Shown here one piece after another: positions 26,215 to 35,608 of a stretch of DNA of 64,000 nt (position 1 is its first letter; each line of letters begins with the position of its first letter). Below the pieces are notes generated by a model. It was not told where the DNA came from, searched no databases, and saw only the letters and a program-made list of their open reading frames with translations. The stretch is from positions 2,804,001-2,868,000 of the forward strand of contig NZ_CP053346.1 in the NCBI RefSeq assembly GCF_013113735.1, given 5' to 3'. The DNA is from Sphingomonas sp. AP4-R1 (GTDB lineage Bacteria > Pseudomonadota > Alphaproteobacteria > Sphingomonadales > Sphingomonadaceae). A program made the translations under genes and the position numbers.

Positions 26215-26588
26215 TCCGGCACCATCTCCCTGAGTTTCGCCGGTGCTGCCAGGCGCCAGCTCGCCACCACCTGCGCGGCGAGCTGGTCCCAGTCCGACCG
26301 CGAATGATCGGTGCGTATAGCGATCCAGCCTGAATGGCCGATGTAGGCGGGGCGATAGTGAAGGTCGGGATCGGCCTCGATCAGCAGCGCCTGCCATTCG
26401 GGGCCGCTGGTCTTCACCATCACCGCGCTGCGGCCATCGCCATGATGATCGTGCCAATATTGCGCGAAGAGCTTGCCGCCCTCGATCAGGAAGACGGGCA
26501 TGCCGTGGCTGATCTTCTCGGCCGCGCGGGGCAGCGCCAGCGCGATGGCGCGCAATTTTTCCAGATCCCCGGTGGGATCCGGGCTCAT
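26211..26588 (-). CDS. MmcQ/YjbR family protein
   Basis: The 125-aa product has the compact CyaY-like fold expected of the MmcQ/YjbR family: LRAIALALPRAAEKISHGMPVFLI, then KLFAQYWHDHH, then the WIAIR and DWDQLAAQVVASWRL stretches. Some members bind DNA; the biological role is unknown. It overlaps both neighbours by four bases (ATGA at each end), so the purN, MmcQ and membrane-protein genes are translationally coupled. Confidence 0.88.
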   Translation of the reverse strand: MSPDPTGDLEKLRAIALALPRAAEKISHGMPVFLIEGGKLFAQYWHDHHGDGRSAVMVKTSGPEWQALLIEADPDLHYRPAYIGHSGWIAIRTDHSRSDWDQLAAQVVASWRLAAPAKLREMVPE

Positions 26589-27169
26589 CGCGCGGGCGGG
26601 CCCGATCGGATCAGGGCGGCGAGGGCGGCCGGATAGAGCTTATGCTCCTCCAGCAGGACGCGCGTGGCGAGCGCATCGGCATCGTCGCCATCGAGGATCG
26701 GCACCTCGGCCTGGGCGAGGATCGGGCCGTCGTCCAGTTCCTCGGTGACGAGGTGGACGCTGCAGCCGTGGCGCGCATCGCCCGCGTCCAGCGCGCGCTG
26801 GTGCGTGTCGAGCCCCTTGTAGAGCGGCAGCAGCGAGGGATGGATATTCACCATGCGACCGGCCCAGCCCGCGACGAACCCCGGCGAGAGCAGGCGCATA
26901 TAGCCCGCCAGTGCGACATAATCGACGCCGGCATCGCGCAACGCGCCATCGACGAGCGCATCGAATTCGGCGCGCTTCATGCCCTTGTGGCTGACCGCGA
27001 AGGTGGGGATGCCATTGGCGGCGGCGAAGGCGAGGCCGGGCGCATCGGGCACGTTCGAGACGACCAATGCCACGTCATAGGGCGAATCGGGGAGGTGCGA
27101 GGCCTCGACCAGAGAGGCCATGTTCGAGCCGCGCCCGGAGATGAGGATGCCGACGCGGGCGCGGGTCAT
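26585..27169 (-). CDS. purN: Phosphoribosylglycinamide formyltransferase
   Basis: The 194-aa enzyme transfers a formyl group from 10-formyl-THF to GAR in purine synthesis. Motifs seen: RVGILISGRGSNM (phosphate loop), GYMRLLSPGFV, NIHPSLLPLYKGLDTH with the catalytic Asn and His, and the catalytic Asp in ELDDGPI. ATG at 27169 gives the family N-terminus; an upstream ATG adds a Pro-rich leader encoded by a repeat and is rejected. It follows purM by a 124-base gap filled with a palindromic repeat. Confidence 0.96.
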   Translation of the reverse strand: MTRARVGILISGRGSNMASLVEASHLPDSPYDVALVVSNVPDAPGLAFAAANGIPTFAVSHKGMKRAEFDALVDGALRDAGVDYVALAGYMRLLSPGFVAGWAGRMVNIHPSLLPLYKGLDTHQRALDAGDARHGCSVHLVTEELDDGPILAQAEVPILDGDDADALATRVLLEEHKLYPAALAALIRSGPPAR

Positions 27170-27173
27170 CGCT

Positions 27174-27283
27174 CCCCTCCCGCATGCGGGAGGGGTTGGG
27201 GGTGGGCAACCCAAGCCGGAAGCGTGCGCGATCGATCGAGGGCGCGGATGCCCACCCCCGGCCCCTCCCGCAGGCGGGAGGGG
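27174..27283. repeat. Paired palindromic repeat (family H) inside the purMN unit
   Basis: A 22-base palindrome, CCCCTCCCGC-AT-GCGGGAGGGG (27174-27195), and a near-copy (27262-27283) flank an inner inverted pair GGGGGTGGGCA / TGCCCACCCCC. The whole block fills the purM-purN gap. Confidence 0.8.
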
Positions 27284-27292
27284 CGAGTCACG

Positions 27293-28384
27293 TCACGCCT
27301 CATGCGTGGCGCGCCAGGGGGCTTTCGCGCTCCACGTCTCGACCGAGCCGGAGACGGTGCAGCCGCGCGTGCCCTCCACGATACGGCCGACGGTGAAGAC
27401 CGTTTCGCCCGCCGATTCGAGATTGTGGATCACGTCTGCCGCGACATCCGGGCGGACGGCGGCGATCATGCCGATGCCGCAGTTGAAGGTGCGCGCCATT
27501 TCCTCGGGCTCGATCGCGCCCTGCGCCTGCAGGAACGCCATCAGGCGCGGCTGGGGCCAGGCATCCGCGTCGATCTCGGCATGCAGGCCCTCGGGCAGCA
27601 CGCGCGGGACATTTTCCAGCAGGCCGCCGCCCGTGATGTGCGCGAGCGCGCCGATCTGGCGTGCGCGCACCATCGGCAGCACGCTCTTCACGTAGATTCG
27701 GGTGGGCTCCATCAGCGCATCGATCAGCAGGCGATCCTGATCGAACAAAGCGGGGCGGTCGAGCTTCCAGCCCTTGTCGGCCGCGAGGCGGCGGACGAGC
27801 GAATAGCCGTTGGAATGCACGCCCGACGAGGCGAGGCCGAGCAGGATATCGCCCGACTGCACGCGATCGCCGACCAGCACGTTGGCCCGCTCGACCGCGC
27901 CGACCGCGAAGCCGGCCAGATCATAGTCGCCATCGACGTACATGCCCGGCATCTCGGCCGTCTCGCCGCCGATCAGAGCGGCGCCGGCGATGCGGCAGCC
28001 CTCGGCGATGCCCGCGATCACCTTTTCGGCGACGCCGTTGTCGAGCTTTCCGGTCGCGAAATAATCGAGGAAGAACAAGGGCTCGGCGCCCTGCACGATC
28101 AAATCGTTCACGCACATGGCGACCAGATCGATGCCGACCGTATCGTGGCGGCCGCTGTCGATCGCGAGCTTCAGCTTGGTGCCGACGCCGTCATTGGCGG
28201 CGACGAGGAGCGGATCGTCATAGCCCGCCGCCTTCAGATCGAAGAAACCGCCGAAGCCGCCCAGCTCCGCATCGGCGCCGGGGCGGCGCGTGGCGCGGGC
28301 GAGGGGGGCGATGGCTTTCACCAGCGCGTTGCCGCCGGCGATGGAAACGCCGGCCTTGGCGTAGGTGTAGCTGTCGTCGGCCAT
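27293..28384 (-). CDS. purM: Phosphoribosylformylglycinamidine cyclo-ligase
   Basis: The 363-aa AIR synthetase closes the imidazole ring in purine synthesis. It starts with [17 protein letters not shown], and has [55 protein letters not shown] and [13 protein letters not shown], all standard. It is divergent from the DUF2066-like/hdaA cluster and upstream of purN, an arrangement also seen in gammaproteobacteria. Confidence 0.97.
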   Translation of the reverse strand: MADDSYTYAKAGVSIAGGNALVKAIAPLARATRRPGADAELGGFGGFFDLKAAGYDDPLLVAANDGVGTKLKLAIDSGRHDTVGIDLVAMCVNDLIVQGAEPLFFLDYFATGKLDNGVAEKVIAGIAEGCRIAGAALIGGETAEMPGMYVDGDYDLAGFAVGAVERANVLVGDRVQSGDILLGLASSGVHSNGYSLVRRLAADKGWKLDRPALFDQDRLLIDALMEPTRIYVKSVLPMVRARQIGALAHITGGGLLENVPRVLPEGLHAEIDADAWPQPRLMAFLQAQGAIEPEEMARTFNCGIGMIAAVRPDVAADVIHNLESAGETVFTVGRIVEGTRGCTVSGSVETWSAKAPWRATHEA

Positions 28385-28412
28385 TCAAGCTCCGTGGGTG
28401 CGGAATGTCTCC

Positions 28413-28508
28413 CGTTCGCTTCGAGCGAAGATCGAGCTTGTCGAGATCGAAGTCGAGAAGTTCTCGACGGTCGCATCTCGGCAGGCTCGATGCTGCTCGA
28501 ACCAAACG
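28413..28508. repeat. Diverged palindromic repeat, family D-like
   Basis: Multiple interleaved TCGAGC, TTCTCGAC and GTCGAGA elements from CGTTCGCTTCGAGCG to the final CTCGAACCAAACGG give a complex imperfect hairpin. It occupies the purM/DUF2066 divergent region and may influence either promoter. Confidence 0.5.
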
Positions 28509-28594
28509 GATGGGTGGGGTCGCCCCTAGCGGGCGCAGTCAATTAACGCCATCGCCTCTTGGCAGGCGGCCGGCAACTCGCCAGAAGGCGAAAC

Positions 28595-29824
28595 GTGACG
28601 ATCGTCCGCCGAAATCCTTTGCTTGCGGGTCTGGTCGCGGCGCTGCTTGTCGTGATGCTGGGAATGGCCACGCTGTTGCGCGCCCAGATCGAGGGCGGCG
28701 ATCGCGGCGTGCCGCCGATCGACAGCTCCGCCAATTACGAGGTGGGCGGCGTCCAGGTGGACGTGACCGCCAAGACCTCCGATCTCGCCCGCAGCTTTGG
28801 CTGGCGGCTGGCGCAGCGCAAGGCCTGGAAGCAATTGTGGGCGCGCGTGAACGGTCAACCGGCCGAGGCGGCGCCGGGCCTGCCCGACGGCACGCTCGAT
28901 TCGATCACCGCCGGTATCGCGGTGGAGGACGAGGAGATCGGCGCGCACCGCTATATCGCGCGGCTGGGCGTGCTGTTCGATCGCAATCGCACGGGCGAGT
29001 TGCTGGGCGCGCGCGCCGGCGGCCCGCGCTCGGCGCCGATGCTGGTGATCCCGGTGATGTGGTCCGGCGGCGTCGCGCAGAGTTTCGAGAAACGCACCGA
29101 ATGGCAGCGGGCTTGGGCGCGCTTCCGCTCGGGCGGGAGCCCGATCGATTATGTGCGGCCGGTGGGTTCGGGCGTCGATCCGCTGGTGCTGAACGTCGCG
29201 CAGGCCGGGCGGCCGGGGCGTGGCCAGTGGCGCGCCGTGCTGGAGCAATATGGCGCGGCCGACGTGGTGGTGCCCGTCGTGCAGATCGTGCGGCGCTGGC
29301 CGGGCGGGCCGGTACTGGCCCACTTCAGGGCGATCCACGGGCCGGACGGGACGGTGATCGCGCGCTTCGATCTCGCCGCCGCCGACAGTCGCGGCGTGCC
29401 AGTGATGCTGGACGAGGGCGTGCGCCGGATCGACGAGGCCTTGTCCGCAGCCCTGCGCGCGGGCGGCCTGATCAGCGATCCTTCGCTGGTGGCGGAGCCG
29501 GCGGCGGTGGAGGAACTGCCCGAGGATCAGGCGGTGATGGAGGGCGACGTGGCGCCCGCCGCCACCGGGCCGACATCGCTGGCGCCGGTGCAGGCGCTCT
29601 CGCTGCAGGTGGACACGCCCGATGATGGCGCGCGTGCCGCGATCGAGGCGCAGCTTCGTGGCGTGCTGGGGGTGCGATCGGTGACGACCACCAGCCTCGC
29701 TTTGGGGGGCGTATCGGTGATGCGCGTGGACTATGAAGGGGATGCGGCGGCGCTGAGGGCGGCGCTGTCTCCCCGGGGCCTGACGCTGGACGAGGGCCTC
29801 AGACTGCGACGGGCCGTCCCGTGA
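28595..29824 (+). CDS. DUF2066-like exported protein
   Basis: The 409-aa product starts at GTG (28595) with AAGGCGAAAC upstream and runs MTIVRRNPLLAGLVAALLVV, an uncleaved anchor or long signal. Residues about 50-90 (NYEVGGVQVDVTAKTSDLARSF, then AQRKAWKQLWARVNG) match the DUF2066 opening: a paired strand, then a helix with RKAWKQL. Function unknown. Its stop overlaps the hdaA start (GTGA), so they are coupled. The order purM / DUF2066 gene / hda is also familiar from Pseudomonas, which supports the assignment. The last 70 residues form a separate beta-alpha-beta region. Confidence 0.72.
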   Translation: MTIVRRNPLLAGLVAALLVVMLGMATLLRAQIEGGDRGVPPIDSSANYEVGGVQVDVTAKTSDLARSFGWRLAQRKAWKQLWARVNGQPAEAAPGLPDGTLDSITAGIAVEDEEIGAHRYIARLGVLFDRNRTGELLGARAGGPRSAPMLVIPVMWSGGVAQSFEKRTEWQRAWARFRSGGSPIDYVRPVGSGVDPLVLNVAQAGRPGRGQWRAVLEQYGAADVVVPVVQIVRRWPGGPVLAHFRAIHGPDGTVIARFDLAAADSRGVPVMLDEGVRRIDEALSAALRAGGLISDPSLVAEPAAVEELPEDQAVMEGDVAPAATGPTSLAPVQALSLQVDTPDDGARAAIEAQLRGVLGVRSVTTTSLALGGVSVMRVDYEGDAAALRAALSPRGLTLDEGLRLRRAVP

Positions 29825-30441
29825 GCCAGATCGCGCTCCCGCTCGACTGGCCCGAGGGCAGCGAGGAGCGTGATTTCATCGTTACTCCCGCGAACGAAGC
29901 CGTCGTCCGTCACTTCCGCCACTGGTCGCTCTGGCCGGTGATGGCGACGATCCTGACGGGGCCGCGCAAATCGGGCCGCTCGCTGCTCGGCCGGATCGTG
30001 GCCCTGCGGACGGGAGGCGAATTGATCGATCCGGGCGAGGATGCGGACGAGGAGGCGGTGTTCCACGCCTGGAACCGGGCGCAGGGCATCAGGCGGCCGC
30101 TGATCATCGTGGTGGATGCGCCGCCGCCCGCATGGGATATCGCATTGCCCGATCTCAAGTCGCGGATGCTGGCGACGCCGGTGATCGCGATGCCGGAGCC
30201 GGACGAGGAACTGACGGGCGCGCTGATCGAGAAGCTGTGTCATGTGCGCGGCCTGCCCGCCTCACCCGAACTGATCCGCTATCTGGTGCCGCGTATCGAG
30301 CGCAGTTTCATGGGCATTCACCGGACGGTCGATGCGCTGGACGAACTGGCGCTGCAAAGACGGCAGGCGCTGACCGTGCCGCTCGCCCGGCGGGCGCTGA
30401 TGACGATGGGCGTCATCGACGAGTCGCACGACGCTGGTTAA
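29821..30441 (+). CDS. hdaA: DnaA regulatory inactivator homologue HdaA
   Basis: A 206-aa AAA+ protein related to DnaA but lacking its DNA-binding domain. At the N-terminus SQIALPLDWP is the clamp-binding peptide; ILTGPRKSGRSLLG is a Walker A variant; the C-terminal half has the lid helices (RYLVPRIERSFMGIHRTVDALD). With the sliding clamp it stimulates DnaA-ATP hydrolysis and restrains replication initiation. The GTG start overlaps the previous stop codon, and ppk1 begins nine bases downstream. Confidence 0.93.
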   Translation: MSQIALPLDWPEGSEERDFIVTPANEAVVRHFRHWSLWPVMATILTGPRKSGRSLLGRIVALRTGGELIDPGEDADEEAVFHAWNRAQGIRRPLIIVVDAPPPAWDIALPDLKSRMLATPVIAMPEPDEELTGALIEKLCHVRGLPASPELIRYLVPRIERSFMGIHRTVDALDELALQRRQALTVPLARRALMTMGVIDESHDAG

Positions 30442-30450
30442 GAAGAGGGC

Positions 30451-32625
30451 ATGGATCAGCCCGGAAGCCTCGTCAGTGTCAGCGCCAGCGAAGATCGCGG
30501 CGAAATGCCCCACGCGCCGATCGGCCTGAGGGATCGCTATTTCAACCGCGAGCTTTCGTGGATCGCCTTCAACGAGCGCGTGCTGGAGGAAAGCTGCAAC
30601 CCGGCCCATCCGCTGCTGGAGCGGCTGCGTTTCCTCTCCATCTCGGGCAACAATCTGGATGAGTTCTTCATGGTCCGCGTGGCGGGCCTGAAGGGCCAGC
30701 AATTGCAGGCGATCGAGGATCGCTCGCCGGATGGCCTCACCCCCGGTCAGCAACTCGCCGCCGCGGCCGAGGCGGCCGACAAGCTGACCGACGTGCAGCA
30801 GACGGTGTGGATCGCGCTGCGCGAGCAACTGAGCAACGCCGGCATCAGCCTGCTGAACGTCGAGGATATCGAGGGCGACGTGGCGGAGGTGTGCGAGGCG
30901 CATTTCCGCGAGCAGATCTTCCCGATCCTGACGCCGCAGGCGCTGGACCCGTCGCATCCCTTTCCGTTCGTGCCGAACAAGGGCTTCGTGCTGCTGTTCG
31001 ATTTGAAGCGGCTGTCGGACGGGGAGCCGACGCGCGAACTGCTGATGCTGCCGACCACGGCCAGGCGCTTCTTCCGCGTGCCGGGCGAGGGCGCGCGCTA
31101 CGTGGCGATCGAGACGTTGATCCGCCGCTTCACGGGAATCATCTTTCCGGGCTTCGAACTGCTGGGCGAAACCTCGTTCCGCGTGATCCGCGACAGCGAC
31201 ATCGAGGTGGAGGAAGAGGCCGAGGATCTCGTGCTGTTCTTCAAGACCGCGATCAAGCGCCGTCGCCGTGGCCGCGTGATCCGGCTGGAGCCGAACCCGA
31301 ACATGCCCGAGGCGCTGGCCGAACTGGTGCGCGAGGAATTTGGCGAGATCGATCAGGTGATCGTCGACACGCAGGAATTTCTGGGCGTCGCGGACCTGGC
31401 CGAATTGTGCGACGAGGATCGGCCCGATCTGAAATGGCCGCCCTTCACGCCGCGCTTTCCCGAGCGGATCCGCGAGCAGGGCGGAGATTGCTTCGCCGCG
31501 ATCCGGTCCAAGGATCTGATCGTCCACCACCCCTATGAGACGTTCGACGTCGTCCTCGCCTTCCTGAAGCAGGCGGCGGCCGATCCGGACGTGGTGGCGA
31601 TCAAGCAGACGCTGTATCGCGCGGGCAAGCAGTCCGCGGTGATCCGCGCGCTGATCGATGCGGCCGAGGCGGGCAAGTCCGTCACCGCCGTGGTCGAGCT
31701 GAAGGCGCGCTTCGACGAGGAGCAGAATCTCGCCTGGGCCGACCAGCTGGAGCGCGCGGGCGTGCAGGTGGTCTACGGCTTCATCGACTGGAAGACGCAC
31801 GCCAAGGTTTCGATGGTCGTGCGGCGCGAGGGCGACAGCTTCCGCACTTACTGCCATTTCGGCACGGGCAATTATCACCCGATCACGGCGCGCATCTACA
31901 CCGACCTGAGCTTCTTCACCGCCGACCCCCGCACGGGCAAGGATGCGGCGCAGCTGTTCAATTACGTGACCGGCTATGTCGAGCCGACCGATCTGCAGAT
32001 GCTGACGCTCTCGCCCCACGGGCTGCGCGACCGGCTTTCGGACTGTATCGACGAGGAGATCGATCATGCCCGCGAGGGGCGTGAGGCCGCGATCTGGGCG
32101 AAGCTGAACAGCCTCGTCGATCCGGCGATCATCGAGAAGCTCTACCGCGCCAGTGCGGCGGGCGTGCAGGTGGATCTGGTCGTGCGCGGCATCTGCTGCC
32201 TGCGGCCGGGCGTGCCGGGGCTCTCCGAGAATATCCGCGTGAAATCGGTGGTGGGCCGCTTCCTGGAGCATAGCCGCATCATCTGCTTCGGCAACGGCGC
32301 AGACCTGCCCAATCCGAACGCGAAGGTGTTCATCTCCTCGGCCGACTGGATGCCGCGCAACTTCGACCGGCGCGTGGAATATCTGATGCCGATCGTGAAC
32401 GACACGGTGCACGCCCAGATCCTGGACCAAGTGATGGTCGCCAACCTGATCGACGACGAGCAGAGCTGGCACCTGCTTCCCGACGGCCGCTACGAGCGCG
32501 TGCTGCCGGGCGATCGGCCGTTCAACCTGCACCGCTATTTCATGACCAATCCGTCGCTCTCCGGGCGGGGCGCGTCGCTCAAACGATCGGGCAAGGTGCC
32601 CAAGCTCACCCTCCGTCGCCAGTGA
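30451..32625 (+). CDS. ppk1: Polyphosphate kinase 1
   Basis: The 724-aa enzyme polymerises ATP gamma-phosphate into polyphosphate. It has the PPK N-domain ([19 protein letters not shown]), middle domain, and two phospholipase-D-like C-terminal domains. The autophosphorylated His is His450 in [10 protein letters not shown] and the second conserved His is His607 in [17 protein letters not shown] follows the first. Size is slightly above the E. coli enzyme (688 aa). It lies in the hdaA-ppk1-ppx run. Confidence 0.97.
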   Translation: MDQPGSLVSVSASEDRGEMPHAPIGLRDRYFNRELSWIAFNERVLEESCNPAHPLLERLRFLSISGNNLDEFFMVRVAGLKGQQLQAIEDRSPDGLTPGQQLAAAAEAADKLTDVQQTVWIALREQLSNAGISLLNVEDIEGDVAEVCEAHFREQIFPILTPQALDPSHPFPFVPNKGFVLLFDLKRLSDGEPTRELLMLPTTARRFFRVPGEGARYVAIETLIRRFTGIIFPGFELLGETSFRVIRDSDIEVEEEAEDLVLFFKTAIKRRRRGRVIRLEPNPNMPEALAELVREEFGEIDQVIVDTQEFLGVADLAELCDEDRPDLKWPPFTPRFPERIREQGGDCFAAIRSKDLIVHHPYETFDVVLAFLKQAAADPDVVAIKQTLYRAGKQSAVIRALIDAAEAGKSVTAVVELKARFDEEQNLAWADQLERAGVQVVYGFIDWKTHAKVSMVVRREGDSFRTYCHFGTGNYHPITARIYTDLSFFTADPRTGKDAAQLFNYVTGYVEPTDLQMLTLSPHGLRDRLSDCIDEEIDHAREGREAAIWAKLNSLVDPAIIEKLYRASAAGVQVDLVVRGICCLRPGVPGLSENIRVKSVVGRFLEHSRIICFGNGADLPNPNAKVFISSADWMPRNFDRRVEYLMPIVNDTVHAQILDQVMVANLIDDEQSWHLLPDGRYERVLPGDRPFNLHRYFMTNPSLSGRGASLKRSGKVPKLTLRRQ

Positions 32626-32680
32626 TCCCCGCGATGTTCCGGCTTGCCGGGGCCGCGCGAGCCGCTAATCCTGCCCTCGC

Positions 32681-34174
32681 ATGACGTCGATTCCCTTCTT
32701 CCGGGCCGCGGCGTCGCGGACGCAGGGGCCTGTCGGTATTATCGACATCGGCTCGAACAGCGTTCGTCTCGTCATTTATGAGGGGGCAAACCGGATCCCC
32801 TCGATCCTGTTCAACGAGAAGATCATGGCCGGGCTCGGCCGTGGCCTCGGCAAGTCGGGCGCGCTCGACGCGCAGGCGGTGGAGCGCACGTTGGTGGCGC
32901 TCGCCCGCTTCAAGCGGCTGGCCGAGGATATGGGCGCGGCTTCGTTGCGCACCGTCGCCACCGCCGCCGTGCGCGATGCGAGCAACGGCGCCGATTTCAT
33001 GGCGCGGCTGGCGGCGATCGGCCTGCCGGTGGATCTGCTGCCGGGGCGCGAGGAAGCGTCGCTCGCGGGGCATGGCGTGCTGGCGGCCATTCCCGAGGCG
33101 GACGGTATCGTCGGCGATCTGGGTGGCGGCAGTCTCGAACTGGCGCCGGTCGCGCAGGGCGAGGTGGGCGAGGGCGTCTCGATCCCGTTCGGCGTGCTGC
33201 GCATCGCGGCGATGAAGGCGCGCACGGCGCGCGATCTGGAGCGGGCCACCGCGAGCGCGCTCAAGAAAGCGGGCTGGACGGGCACGACGGCGGGCAAGCC
33301 TTTCTACATGGTCGGCGGATCGTGGCGGGCGCTCGCCCGGTTGCACATGACGCTCTCGGCCTTTCCGCTGCCGATCATCCACCAATATGGGCTGGAGCCG
33401 GCCGAGGCGGCGCGCCTCGTCCGCGCGCTGGGCCAACTCGATCCGAAGCGGGTGAAGGCGGTGGCGGGCATCTCCTCCTCACGCGTGCCGGCGCTGCCCC
33501 ATGCGGCGCAATTGCTGGCGGTGCTGGTGCGGATGCTGAAGCCCTCGCGGCTGATCGTCTCGGCATATGGCCTGCGCGAGGGGCTGCTGCACCGCAGTCT
33601 GCCGAAGGACGTGCGCGCGCTGGACCCCCTGATCTGCGCCGCGCGCGAGGAAGGCGTGCGGCAGGGCCGCTTTCCCGAGCATGGCGACGTGCTGGACCGC
33701 TGGATCGCGCCCTTGTTCGTGGGGGAGACGGCGGGCGCCGCGCGGCTGCGTCACGCGGCCTGCCTGCTCGCGGACGTGGGCTGGCGCGCGCATCCCGAGT
33801 TTCGCGCCGAGCGCGGGCTGGAGACAGCCCTGCACGGCCATTGGGTCGCGATCGACGCGACCGAGCGCGCCATGCTGGGGCAGGCTTTGTTCACCCATTT
33901 CGGTGGCGAGGGCGTGCCCGAACTGGTCGGCCGCCTGATCGACGCGGACGCGGTGGAGACGGCGCGACGCTGGGGCCTTGCGATGCGGCTGGGGCAGCGG
34001 CTTTCGGGCGGCGTGGCCGGGCCGCTGGAGACGAGCCGCCTGCTGACCGATGGCCCCGCGCTCCGACTGGAACTGGCGGGCGGCGATACGGCGCTTTATG
34101 GCGAGGCGGTCGAGCGGCGGCATCGCCTTCTGGCCGAGGCGCTGGGACGCAAGGCGACGCTGACGACCAACTGA
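32681..34174 (+). CDS. ppx: Exopolyphosphatase / GppA family phosphatase
   Basis: A 497-aa member of the ASKHA superfamily: phosphate-1 loop GIIDIGSNSVRLVIYE, phosphate-2 GDLGGGSLEL, then the C-terminal HD-like helical domain. It removes phosphate from polyphosphate ends and perhaps from pppGpp. It follows ppk1 by 55 bp, so synthesis and breakdown of polyphosphate are likely co-expressed. The Ppx/GppA distinction cannot be made by eye. Confidence 0.95.
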   Translation: MTSIPFFRAAASRTQGPVGIIDIGSNSVRLVIYEGANRIPSILFNEKIMAGLGRGLGKSGALDAQAVERTLVALARFKRLAEDMGAASLRTVATAAVRDASNGADFMARLAAIGLPVDLLPGREEASLAGHGVLAAIPEADGIVGDLGGGSLELAPVAQGEVGEGVSIPFGVLRIAAMKARTARDLERATASALKKAGWTGTTAGKPFYMVGGSWRALARLHMTLSAFPLPIIHQYGLEPAEAARLVRALGQLDPKRVKAVAGISSSRVPALPHAAQLLAVLVRMLKPSRLIVSAYGLREGLLHRSLPKDVRALDPLICAAREEGVRQGRFPEHGDVLDRWIAPLFVGETAGAARLRHAACLLADVGWRAHPEFRAERGLETALHGHWVAIDATERAMLGQALFTHFGGEGVPELVGRLIDADAVETARRWGLAMRLGQRLSGGVAGPLETSRLLTDGPALRLELAGGDTALYGEAVERRHRLLAEALGRKATLTTN

Positions 34175-34208
34175 GGCTAGAAGTGGGGCGAGACCACGCT
34201 CCACGTTT

Positions 34209-34291
34209 CCGTTCGTCCCGAGCGACGTCGAAGGACGGGCCGCAAGCGACATATCCGACGCACGTCCTTCGACGTCGCCCAGGACGAACGG
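34209..34291. repeat. Palindromic repeat, family D
   Basis: CCGTTCGTCCCGAGCGACGT then CGAAGGACG at the left is mirrored by CGTCCTTCGACGTCGCCCAG then GACGAACGG at the right (near-perfect 29-bp arms, 25-base loop). It lies between ppx and tonB. Confidence 0.8.
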
Positions 34292-34452
34292 TTTTTGGTA
34301 AGGAACGGTTTTGGTGGGGAATGTGGAGGCTGAGCCACGGCCGTCTCCCCACATAAATTGACAATATATCATCGCAATGAGAGCCTTCCTCCCAGAGGCG
34401 CTCGTATCGGGGTCGTACTCGATATCCGAACGGTGCCCGGGAGAGAGGTGCC

Positions 34453-35109
34453 ATGTCGTATTCGGATGAACGGAAAGGCTTCAGTCCCGCGTCCATCGGC
34501 ACGGTCGTCGCGGTGCATGTCGCGATCGGCTATGCCTTCATCAGCGGCCTTGCGTATCAAGTGATCCACAGCGGTCCTGTCGTGACGACGGCGCAATTGC
34601 TCCCGGCCGATCCCGTGCCGCCGGAACATATGCCGCCACCTCCGCCACAGGCGCATCGCTCCAGCACGCCCCCCGTCGCCGTCGAGCGGATCGTGCAGGT
34701 GCCGCTGACCCAGATCGATCCGGTGAAGATCGACAATGCCCCGCTTGTCCGCCCCGTGTTCGAGGATACGCCGCCCGCGCCGTCACAGATCCAGCCCACG
34801 CCGCCTTCCGCGCTTGCGCGGGGCGCGGTGCCGGCGGGCAATCGCGCGGAATGGGTGACGAACGACGATTATCCGACCGCCGCGCTGCGTGCCGAAGTGG
34901 AGGGATCGGTCGGCATCGACGTGACGATCGATGCGCGCGGCCGGGTGAGCGACTGCATAGTCACCGCCAGCAGCGGAAGCGACCTGCTCGATCAGGCGAC
35001 GTGCCGGATCTACGCCCGTCGCGCGCGCTTCACGCCCGCGCTGAATGAGGCTGGGCAGCCGGTGGCGGCGCATCGCGCGGATCGGGTCCGCTGGCAGATA
35101 CCGCGCTGA
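34453..35109 (+). CDS. TonB-type energy transducer
   Basis: A 218-aa protein with a single N-terminal signal anchor (about residues 15-35), a Pro-rich periplasmic spacer (PPPPPQAHR, APLVRPVF..PPAPSQ) and a TonB C-terminal domain (DYPTAALRAEVEGSVGIDVTID then ARGRVSDCIV, ending FTPALNEAGQPVAAHRADRVRWQIPR). It carries proton-motive energy to outer-membrane receptors. There is no exbB or exbD next to it, so it either borrows those elsewhere or is one of several TonB paralogues. It is likely the transducer for one of the receptors in this window, but that is not shown. Confidence 0.9.
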   Translation: MSYSDERKGFSPASIGTVVAVHVAIGYAFISGLAYQVIHSGPVVTTAQLLPADPVPPEHMPPPPPQAHRSSTPPVAVERIVQVPLTQIDPVKIDNAPLVRPVFEDTPPAPSQIQPTPPSALARGAVPAGNRAEWVTNDDYPTAALRAEVEGSVGIDVTIDARGRVSDCIVTASSGSDLLDQATCRIYARRARFTPALNEAGQPVAAHRADRVRWQIPR

Positions 35110-35121
35110 CTCGAGGAAAAT

Positions 35122-35211
35122 CCGTTTGTCCCGAGTGTGTCGAAGGACCGTCCTTCACTGTTCCCTTCCCAAGGAAGGAGGACGGGGCTTCGACAGGCTC
35201 AGCCCGAACGG
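35122..35211. repeat. Palindromic repeat, family D-like
   Basis: TCCGTTTGTCCCGAGTGTGT then CGAAGGAC at left and GGGCTTCGACAGGCTCAGCC then CGAACGG at right form an imperfect hairpin, with a second small CCTTCC/GGAAGG hairpin at its centre. It lies between the convergent tonB and Cys-repeat genes. Confidence 0.7.
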
Positions 35212-35230
35212 GAGAGACGGACGAGCGAGC

Positions 35231-35608
35231 CTAGCGCGGGCAGGGGGTGAAGAGGCCCTTGTTGTCCGTGCAGAGGTGGGCCTTGCGCGTGCCCGCCATC
35301 AGCATCTGGCGCTGGGCGATGGCCGTGGCGGCCGAAGAGCTGCGTGCGGGCGAACTGTCGGGCTCGCGCGTCGCCACCGATTCGCGGGCCGGTGAAGGGT
35401 CGCGGGGCGATGTCGGTGCCGTCTCCTTCGGGGCCGACATGGTGGTCGTCCGCGCGGGTGCCTTGCTGAGGATCGCGCGCGCGGTGCTGTTGGCGGCGCG
35501 GGGACAGGGCGTGAAGAGGCCCTTGCTATCGCGGCAGAGCGATGCGGCCAGCGACGGCTGCACGAGCAGCAGGGCGGCGATCAGGCCGGCCATGCCGCGC
35601 ACGCGCAT
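35231..35608 (-). CDS. Secreted protein with two copies of a Cys-x8-Cys motif
   Basis: A 125-aa product with a signal peptide ([23 protein letters not shown], cleaved near residue 22). The mature protein begins LCRDSKGLFTPCPR and ends LCTDNKGLFTPCPR: the same 14-residue unit, differing at two sites, at both ends. Between them lie about 75 Ala/Ser/Thr/Pro-rich, probably disordered residues. Each unit has two Cys eight residues apart and could form a disulfide loop. I recognise the KGxFxxC idea from small alphaproteobacterial exported proteins but not a named family. Its ATG overlaps the last base of the rnd stop codon (TGATG), so it is coupled to RNase D. Confidence 0.8.
   Translation of the reverse strand: MRVRGMAGLIAALLLVQPSLAASLCRDSKGLFTPCPRAANSTARAILSKAPARTTTMSAPKETAPTSPRDPSPARESVATREPDSSPARSSSAATAIAQRQMLMAGTRKAHLCTDNKGLFTPCPR

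Noticed and set aside
30262..32532. Long minus-strand frame opposite ppk1
   Set aside because: It is antisense to a clearly recognised kinase and shows no family features.
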